This document shows positions 55,794 to 64,000 of a DNA stretch of 64,000 bases, piece by piece; the first letter of the stretch is position 1; every line of letters starts with the position of its first letter. The DNA comes from Rutidosis leptorrhynchoides. Its lineage: Eukaryota > Streptophyta > Magnoliopsida > Asterales > Asteraceae. The notes beneath the pieces were generated by a model. The model did no database searches, was not told the origin of the DNA, and saw nothing but the letters and a program-made list of their open reading frames with translations. The translations under genes were made by a program, and so were the position numbers. The stretch covers positions 256,790,501 through 256,854,500 of the forward strand of contig NC_092341.1 of assembly GCF_046630445.1 (NCBI RefSeq), read 5' to 3'.

Positions 55794-58700
55794 ATAGTCT
55801 AAGGGAATTAGGTGACCTTGGAATAGGTGCCTAGTCTTAGACTTATTGGCGGTTGTGCATTATTTGCGGGACTTGTAGGATTACGGGTCGGATTGAGATT
55901 TGTTAGTGCCTTAGAGTAGGTGACTAACTAGGACTTGTTTTTGTCCAAAGTGTGATGATGTGGGGCCTTATTTCGCGTGTAAATTAGTGCCTTAGATTGC
56001 TAGTTCCTAAGGTAAGTAGGCGAACTTGGACGTTGTTTTAGTGATAGTCACCTAGGTTGTAGGTTGACTTGTTGTTGCGGTGTACTTGTGTACATTTATT
56101 ATTATATTGTATATAGGTGTATATATATATACAGGTATCTATTTCGTGCGGTGTCCTAGGGACGAATCTATTGGAGAGATTCGAATACTTGGCGGTTTGA
56201 GTGATCAAGTTTGCGGTAAGGACTTTGGTCATTCGGGTACTAGGAAATATCGTGTGTTATTTTGTGTGAATGTTGCGTCAGTCCGGATAAAGTACTTTGC
56301 GTGACCATGTGAAAATGGTAAGGTACGCATTTGTAATAGTGACCGATCACCATTATTACGAAAGTGTATCTTGACATCAAGCATGACATGACGAGTACCG
56401 AACGGAGGAAACGTGGCATGGTTGGGGTAGATTCGGGATAAATGAGGAATCTTTATTGGTTCCTAAGTGATAGTTGTCTCGGGTGATGTGCTTGTAGTTG
56501 CATCGGGTTCGTTGCGAGTCGTGAAGTGTTACAATGGATTCGGTTAGTTAAGTGAGTGAGCTAACTCACGAGTTTGGTGCGTGCTTAGCCACCCTAAGTA
56601 GTGGGTGTATTATTGAGATTGTTATTGGTTTTAGTTACCCATCGTAACTAGGAAGATCGATTTACATTTGCGTGTGTGCGACGAGGACTTGAATTCTGTA
56701 ATGGAATGCGACAAGTCTAATGATTGTAGTTTTGAGTTACACTTGGTAGAGTGTGTGGTTAGAGAATCGTGTTAGGATTCTTGTTGTGAGTCGCCTTGGA
56801 ATTGGCGAATCGAGGAGTCTTCGGGTCGTTAAACTCATGGAAGTGGGACCCGTGTAATGTTGATTGCGTTAGTGTGTTGTAGATTATAGGGCAACATTCC
56901 TAATGGAATATCCCTTGTAGTAGTGGTTTTATCGAGATGTGGAAGGGTGTAAGACTTGGTGTTCTCAAGCATCTCCTTAGTGTTAGATGAAGGGTTTCGT
57001 TAGGCTATATCGTTTTGGCCTTGTGAAAATTGCGGGTAGCGTGTGATCGCTTGGGACTTTCGATAAGACAATAGGCCGTAAGGTTGTCGGGTAGGTATGA
57101 CTTCGGGTCATTATTATAGAGAGATGGGTGACATCGGGTGTATGGAACCTAAAGATCGATTTTCTAAAATTCATTTGATTGTGGTGGGAGTCTGCATGAC
57201 ACTGCGTCAGGTGCCTTTTTATACCTGCTAGTGTAATGTTCAACTCCGGTAGTGGTGTGATCACTTTGTGCTTAGGGTGCCCGTGAGATACCCTTGGAAG
57301 CATCGGAGATTATAATAGTGATCGACGGGTGATGGTAATTCGACGGTTGCGAAAGTCAAAGTTTAAGAGCATTGTGACGAATACTTCTTATGAAGTGACG
57401 GGTGAGCGAATCTTGTTGCTCTTAAGTGATAGACGGGTAGAGATGACCGGTGAGTCGGTGACGGACTTAATGGTCGGTTAGTCCGAAGGATATGATGAAG
57501 TGTTGACATTGTGGTGGACGCAATTATGGTGTCGGAATTGGTCACTCTTCACCATGAGAATGAGCAATTGTTGAAAAGGTTCGTTGAGTGGAAGGTCGGG
57601 TGATCTCGACTGAGAATCACGACTAAGTAAGCGGAGTGACATATGCCTAGGCTTAGAGGCATATGTAGGACTTTGGTGGAGTTTGCTTTTCAAACAATTA
57701 AGGTAGTTAGTTGTGAATTGTGGTATGAATGTGCGATGTCATCGCGTGTACGACGTCTCAAGTGATTGTGCATGTCGGCTCTGAGAGCCTAAAGCGAATT
57801 TGCGGTGAATTGATGATTATGACCAACGGTGAGAATGGTCAGGTGTGACGTGGCGGGATGTTATCATCTTGGCTGTGAGAATTGGGAGATAAATCCTAAG
57901 TGGGGGAGTTTTTACTGCCGCCCGAGGAAAACTCCAGTGGTGTTATGTATAGTGAAATGTTGGAGAGTACCGTGCTAAGCCTCAATGGGTATTCGAAGCT
58001 CCTAACGAGGAAGAGTGACGGGTTGCTAATGTAGACTCGAGATCGTGCTTTACGATTGTGAGTTACAACTCGAGAATGTTATGCATGAAGATTGTGATGA
58101 TGGGATCGAAGGAAGTGTAAGACTTCCTATGTAAGGTGGTCGTGTAGTACCAATGTGCGGTATGAGACCAAATGTGAAGTTTGAGATCCCGGAGGGAGAA
58201 AATGAAGTGTCGTTGCGGGTGCTCCCGTAGTGAAAAATCTGGGTTGTCGTGAAACCCGGACAGTATAATTGAATGAGAACGAGTTCGATATCGTGGCGAA
58301 TATCGTATTTTCCCTGTCGGGAAACGCAATCGTGAAGATTGTCATTGGATTATTCCACTTTATGGACGAATCTGAGGCGGAGAGTGTCGATTTTGACTGT
58401 CTCACATCGAGACACGCATATGTTGTTTGTTTGCGAGAGTGTGCTCCCGAGTGATGCGACTGTTAGTTGCATTGAAATGTTGAGACCATCCTTAACGGAC
58501 GGTCTAGGTAGGAAAGTTCACCCGGCGTGGTGAATATTTTTGTCAGTCGTGTGGCGAATTGCGGAAATTTTGTGATGATGATTCGCCGTTGACGGGATTT
58601 TGGTATACGAATAGCTTCTATGCTAGTACTAGGAAGCCGTATTGTATGGTTCAGAGGAGAAACCCTATGACGATGTGTTGATGCTTCGTCTAATTCGTGG

Positions 58701-59263
58701 TATATTATTGTTGTCCTGGATTAATCCAGTGACAGATTGGTCGTGTGCGGATTGACTGATTGAGTGATATGGTTACGGACGTAGCTTGTGGCGAGTTGTA
58801 GCCGAGAGAACTTGAAGGTATATGTAGTGATTTTCGTATTTTCCTAAATGGAAATTCTGGACGTTGAGTGTATGAGATATCGTTTATTGCGGTAGTGCAC
58901 GCTAGTGATTATTAGCGTGTGGTTAGATCTTCGGATTTGTAGAAGATGTTATGGATGTCGGGCTTGGTTGTGTTTCGTAAGATCGTGAGGCGTGACGACG
59001 ATGTTTGTCGGCAAATTGTTCTACTCTTAGGACGATTGTGAAGTGTATGGTATGAGTCTGGATACTCGGCGTAGGAGCAACGGTTACGGTTGTTTCGACT
59101 CGTGGGTTGATTACCCATTATTGTGGTATTATGATGCGTTAGTGCACGAAGCGAGGATTCGGATGAGTTTACTACTTGTGTGACTCCGCGTTGGAAGCGG
59201 AAATGTTCGTGGGAGAAGTGCTTAACTTCTAGTGTTTGTGCGGATCACGAGGACGTGATCCAA
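55794..59263 (+). other. Interior of the non-coding gypsy element
   Basis: No frame longer than about 106 codons on either strand and no recognisable gag or pol motif. The plus strand is rich in G and T. A second polypurine-like word CTAAGTGGGGGAG lies at 57896-57908, near the middle. Confidence 0.75.
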
Positions 59264-59280
59264 TTTAAGTGGGGGAGAGT
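59264..59280 (+). other. Polypurine tract of the non-coding gypsy element
   Basis: TTTAAGTGGGGGAGAGT immediately before the 3' LTR. Confidence 0.88.
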
Positions 59281-61645
59281 TGTAACACTCGTTTTTCAGT
59301 TACACGTTATTTCGAGCGTCATTCGAAATACGAGGCATGTAAGTGTATATTTGGATCCCAAATAAAGTTGGAGTTGATGTTCTAAAACCTTACCAATGGA
59401 TAGTAAATCTCATTACGTTTCCAACGATATTTGATTCGTCGAAAACGGAGTTACGGTTTGAAAGTTACGACCAAAACAAGTTCAGTTTCAGACTCAGTTC
59501 ATTGGGACTCCGTCCAGACTTTGGGACGCCGTCCAACAATGAAGGTTAGGACGCCGTCCAAGCTTTTTGGACGCCGTCCAGAAGGCCTGTCGGGCCAGCA
59601 GCTCTATTTTACTCAAATTAAAAGGGGTATTTGGGTCTTTTCACTTGGGGTCGGTTTGGGATCATCAAAAATGATCTAGAACTCCATTTGGAGCTCATTC
59701 TCACCCACACAAAACACTCTCATCTTATTTTAGAGAGAGAGGGTTAATTTAGAGTGAGAAAGCTTGGTTTGGTGAAGAAGATGAGCGTTTCGGGTCAAAG
59801 CTCGAGAGTTAAAGTTGTTCCTTTCGTTCACGGCTACATTGTGGTAGTATTGGTAAGTCTCAACTCCGAATTTCATTGTTAAGATTCTTGTGTACATTTA
59901 GGGTTTGAGCTTGTTATTTGTAAAACCCTTTTAGATGATGAAGAGGGTTTATGGAAACCCACTATTTTGATATTTTGCGGGTTTTGGGTTGGTTAATGAT
60001 TTAAGCATGTTTAAGGTTTGTAAGTGGGGTATAATCACTAGTATTAGTGATTTTAGGAGTGTTCGAACTTGTAAGACCCATTTGGGGGTAAAATGGGTGA
60101 ATTTGGGTTATGTTGAGATAAGGAAAACCCTAATAGCTATGATCTAGGGTTTGGCCATGTGAATTGAAGTTGTAAGTGTTAAATTGTGTTGATTAGTCAT
60201 TAATACACTTGTAAATGATGGAAGAATTGTAAATGGGTCATGTTTGGCTAAAATGGTATGTATAAGTGTTGAAATGGGTCAAATGAGTTAAGGCTGACTT
60301 AATTGGGTGAAATGGGTATGAAACACCCTAAGTTTGTGCTAATTGGTGTTAGTAGACTTACATCACTAGTTTTAGTAATTAAAGATGAGTCTTGGCCATT
60401 TTAGGGGCGGTTTTGGGTGTGAGTGAGTATTGTGGTTAATTCCACAAGTTGTGTATTGAATGTGTACTTATGTATTAGGTACCTTGCTCGAAGCATACGG
60501 AAGTGCTAAATCACCATCGACGTGATAAGGTGAGTGGAATAATTATATGTGTAGGTATATAATGTATCTATTTGTTGTAGCGTGAAATGTGTAGTGTTGA
60601 GGTGCTAAGACACCATGTTTCACGTGAAGAGTGTAGCATCGAGGTGTTAAGATGCCACTCGGGTGTAGCATCAAGGTGTTAAGATGCCACCTAGGAGTGT
60701 AGTGTCGAGGTGTTAAGACACCACTTCGTAAAATAATGAGTGTTGCATCGAGGTGTTAAGATGCCACTCGGGGTGATGTGCCGAGGTGTTAAGGTGCCAC
60801 CCTAGGGGTTAGTGGTGCGAGGTGTTAAGTGCCCTAACGGATGTTGTGAACACCGATGGCGTTTTCGCGAGCGCCGTTCCCTTGTACTATTGGTTAACCA
60901 TGGTTATTTGTGTTGTAGCGTAAGCATATTATATTTGTTCATATTATATATGCTTTTGTTATGCTAGCTTGATTATTGGAGGTTATAGCTTGTAATTGTG
61001 ATGATAAGCTAATTGTGTTGCTAGCATGTATGCGGTATGTGAGTAAGTGTTTGCAAGTAGGTATATTATATATGTATGTGTATAATTATTGCATTCACTA
61101 AGCCTCGGCTTACCCCTCTCGTTGTTTACCTTTTTACAGGTATTGTGTTATTGATGCTAGCTAGTTGTTAGACTAGACGTGCAGGAGCGGTTGGGCTTGA
61201 TGGGGTAGCTTTCGGATAATTGGACGCGGATGGGGGTTTTGGTAGTCCCCGGGATTATGCTCTTGGTATCGGGTTGGGTTGTAGAGTTCTAATCCGTCTA
61301 AAGAGATAAATGGGTCAAAACTGCTACTTTATTTGTAAAACGGGTCATTGTGAGCCCGGGGTTGTAAAACTTGCTTTTATGGTGGCAATATCTTAGTTTT
61401 ACTTAATATGTCATATTGTGAAAATGGTTTCGTTGAAAAGTGTCGGGGAGCGAGTTTTTCGCTCGCGTGTAAACAAAAACTGATCAGTACTTTTTAGTTC
61501 ATTGGGACGCCGTCCCAAATCCTTGGACGCCGTCCCAGTTGTAAAGGCTGAACGCCGTCCCGATTTCTGGACGCCGTCTAGATGGGCAGTCACAGAATTT
61601 TTTTTTTGTGTCGTGTTTTTGGTAAATCAATGTTGGGTTGTTACA
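59281..61645 (+). repeat. 3' LTR of the non-coding gypsy element
   Basis: 2365 bp, about 99 percent identical by eye to 53414-55779. It carries the same motif cassettes (around 59505-59579 and 61505-61579) and the hairpin array at 60581-60838. Confidence 0.95.
60581..60838 (+). repeat. Array of seven covarying hairpins in the 3' LTR
   Basis: Same array as 54714-54971, offset by exactly 5867 bp. Here the second unit has the perfect stem GCATC/GATGC where the 5' copy has a mismatch. The first unit has GTGTT/GACAC, which keeps a G-U pair in RNA. Confidence 0.85.
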
Positions 61646-61650
61646 TATTT

Positions 61651-62761
61651 GAACACCAATTTAGCTTTGATAATTACATGATAAGTGATCATTACATGAT
61701 AAGTGAAATATTAACATGCTTTATATGTTTAGGTTATACATATGTTCATCACTAAGTATACAAAGAGATATGCTCTTAGTTGAATAAACTGAAACTTCGT
61801 GTATGATTTTTCAATAATAACTTATCATGTGGATAATGTTTCGACTTATCATATATGCCTTATTGTTCACTATTACTTGACATGCTTCGACTAGTATGCT
61901 CATAATTTTAAATAGATGTGCCTCATGCATGTTTTAAGCTTATATATAAATTAGATCGTTATGCATAATTACGTATATTAGCTTCAACATGCTACTCTTA
62001 CTTGTATTCTTACAATATGTATTCAACATGCTATGCTTATATTATGTGAAATATGCTTGACATGTTATGCTTATGATATGTGCCATATGTATGCCATGCT
62101 TGTGTCCTTACATGCTTGTTTGAAACTACTATGATAGAATCTATAGTGTTGAATGATATGATTAAGTGAGCTACTCTTACTTGTTTGCCATGCTATGTTA
62201 TGCTTGTATTTTAACATGCTTGTTTGAACCTACTTTCTTTCATACATGCTCTAGCATCTAAGCTTATAAATATGATTGTTATGCATGATTATTTGCTTAA
62301 CAATTGATCTCATGTATATTAGCTTTTGCATGCTACTCTCACTTATGTTTTCACATTGTGCTATGTGCAATATGTATACCATGCTATGCTATATGGTTCT
62401 ACTTGCATGTATAAACCTACTTGCTTCTATACATTCCTGAAATAGGTAGAACTAGTAGAGTAATGTTGGTACTTTATGACAGTGTTGCATGATATATTAA
62501 GTCTTTTGCTCACTACATGTTATATCGCACATTCATGCTATACTATTCATTAACTCTGATATGTGATGGTTCATACACACTTTTGATCTTACATGCTCTC
62601 TAACGATCACATATATTGGTCAAAGTGTTCGCTCCACTATCTTAATTATGTATGACACACAATGATTCTTATGCTTGCTATATATTATTATATGTGTGCA
62701 CTAACCCTCGATTATATGTTGAGTTCATATGATTCTAAACTTAGTCTTATGACTAGGTATG
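61651..62761 (+). other. Sirevirus 3' region, rich in CATGCTT words
   Basis: AT-rich sequence with dozens of ATGCT/CATGCTT words, continuing the similar stretch at 52240-53040 on the other side of the inserted element. No frame is readable. It is probably the Sirevirus region between pol and the polypurine tracts. Confidence 0.55.
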
Positions 62762-62764
62762 TTT

Positions 62765-62965
62765 CAAGGGGGAGCAACACTATCTCCCACCATGTAAGAT
62801 TCAAGGGGGAACATTACTTTAAGGCGTGCTTAGTTCCAGGGGGAGCTAATCGTTTTGGTTCGACAAAAGGGGGAGAAAGTGTATGGTAAGTGCCGTTAAC
62901 ACCTGTGTTGTACTATACGTCTAAGCACACTTACCTATGTTTGTCATCATTAAAAAGGGGGAGAA
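62765..62965 (+). other. Array of five polypurine-tract-like motifs before the Sirevirus 3' LTR
   Basis: CAAGGGGGAG (62765), CAAGGGGGAA (62802), CCAGGGGGAG (62836), AAAAGGGGGAGAAAG (62865) and AAAAAGGGGGAGAA (62952-62965, adjoining the LTR). Multiple polypurine tracts are a known Sirevirus feature. Confidence 0.85.
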
Positions 62966-64000
62966 TGTTGGTTAGTGATTCAATAATAATATTCAAATGT
63001 TAACCACTTTGTTTTGATGATGACACCAAGTCTAATGTGCTTAAAAAGCGTATAGTACAACACAAGTTCACGAGCCTACACAATCTCTAGCAAACGACCA
63101 ATACACATAATAACAAAGTTGAAAGAGTCATTTGTAAAATCCTGGATGAGCATGGCTGGGTCTACGGTCGACCGCAGGTCAGACCGTAGATGCCATGTAC
63201 CTTAGTTCTGAGAAACAAGGTGCACAGTCGACTCCACGGTCAGCCGTGGGTAGACCGCGGTTTTCTCTGTCCTAATTTTTGATCAAAAAATGTTTGACTA
63301 CTTCAGGGTGTCTATAATTTACTAAAGTTATTTCAACATACTTAAAATAGTTGCCTCCTTCATATCCAAATGAGTTTTGGTTAATAAAACACCAATCTTG
63401 GTTAATCACACTTAATGACGTCTTAACGACACTTTTAGCTTGTGATTAGTGTTAAATACATAAGTATTGCTAAAAGTTCTTTTTCAAATTCATCTTTTTT
63501 AAATCTAAATTAAATGATTAGGATGGTCATTAAAGTCCCAATTAAAGAGATGCTCTTTACTTGATTAACCATTAAGCATTACTTACATGCTTAATAAGAG
63601 TTTAGTGTAAACTCCCAAAAGTCTTCATGTGAAAATAAATGGGTCTTATTTGGCTTGTTGCAAGTAACTAATGAGGTTAGATACTTCTATCAAAGAAAAG
63701 ACAAGTCAGTGAAGACATGGGATATGAGGTTTGGAATGTAATGGTTTATTTCTTTATGATTAGTGTAACTCCTGAAGATTCTTCACAAGAGTAAAAATGG
63801 TCACCTTTGGCTTGTTGCAAGTAACCAATGAGGTTAGATGCTTCCATCCAAGTATAGAAAAATTGTATGAAGACATGGAATTTAGGGTTTGGCTTGTTGT
63901 GGATTGTCATGGAGCAAAAATTGGCACTTACCTCTTTTTGGAATCAATGACAAAAGTCTCAACATAAGATGCTTTCCTCATTTGCAAGCTCATGTCCACT
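62966..64000 (+). repeat. 3' LTR of the Sirevirus-type element, cut by the window end
   Basis: It begins TGTTGGTTAGTGATTC directly after the polypurine tract and matches the first half of 37400-39445, including the GGTCGACCG-like cluster near 63160-63260. Confidence 0.92.

Larger units (their letters stand above)
53414..61645 (+). mobile_element. Non-coding gypsy-type LTR element (LARD-like), TSD TATTT
   Basis: LTRs 53414-55779 and 59281-61645 start TGTAACAC and end GTTGTTACA. Target duplications TATTT at 53409-53413 and 61646-61650 are identical. A perfect TGGTATCAGAGC primer site and a TTTAAGTGGGGGAGAGT polypurine tract flank a 3.5-kb interior without coding capacity. Primer site and tract wording recall Tekay-type gypsy elements, so it probably moves with proteins from an autonomous relative. 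The LTRs differ at about two dozen sites, near 1 percent. Confidence 0.95.
37400..64000 (+). mobile_element. Old Sirevirus-type Ty1/copia element, runs off the window
   Basis: A 2-kb LTR starting TGTTGGTTAGTGAT lies at 37400-39445 and restarts at 62966. Between them are a diverged initiator tRNA-Met primer site, decayed pol motifs in plus orientation and an array of polypurine tracts before the right LTR. These are typical of Sireviruses. The interior is 23.5 kb only because two other elements (40091-49889 and 53414-61645) inserted into it. The LTRs show many differences, so the insertion is old. Confidence 0.87.

Overview
This is a nuclear plant window, almost certainly from a eudicot and probably from Asteraceae. 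Evidence for a plant is an R2R3-MYB gene with the usual three-exon layout, Ty1/copia and Ty3/gypsy retrotransposons with plant tRNA primer sites, a Mutator-like element, a hAT miniature element and a SINE. The family placement is an inference from the look of the gypsy elements with very long LTRs and of the HROB-like and GRF zinc-finger fragments. No search was run. Only one ordinary host gene is convincing, the MYB gene at 20884-21936; nearly everything else is transposon.

Layout. 1-2766 is the end of a long gypsy LTR (family A). 2767-9748 is an old related element (family B): accessory ORF remnant, primer site and a 5' LTR on the minus strand, with a 487-bp hAT miniature element inside that LTR. 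10265-13619 is a Mutator-like element with 250-bp terminal inverted repeats and a 9-bp target duplication. It carries pieces of three genes. 13797-19606 is a complete, very young copia element on the minus strand (TSD TATTC) with one nonsense codon in RNase H. The MYB gene follows, then a SINE at 22305-22593 with a 16-bp target duplication. 23722-36686 is a 13-kb family A element on the minus strand (TSD AAGTA, LTRs about 3.26 kb and nearly identical). It has two intact extra ORFs between the primer site and gag, one of them an F-box protein, but its pol is broken in three places.

37400 to the window end is an old Sirevirus-type copia element on the plus strand whose right LTR runs off the window. 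Two later elements sit inside it. 40091-49889 is an Athila-like element (TSD TCACA) with gag and protease but no reverse transcriptase or integrase; instead it has an acidic ORF overlapping an open 326-aa ORF by ATGA. 53414-61645 is a gypsy-type element (TSD TATTT) with 2.37-kb LTRs and a 3.5-kb interior without coding capacity.

The most unusual signals are: (1) an array of seven hairpins in each LTR of the 53-61 kb element, with an almost invariant 10-nt loop, a bulge and stems that differ by compensating bases; (2) the F-box and acidic ORFs in a young gypsy element, in a slot where the related family B has an unrelated ORF; (3) a polypurine-tract-like inverted repeat conserved between that slot and gag; (4) the Athila-like element whose polymerase region is replaced by an unknown ORF; (5) the gene-capturing Mutator-like element. 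All comparisons were made by eye, so identities and mismatch counts are approximate.
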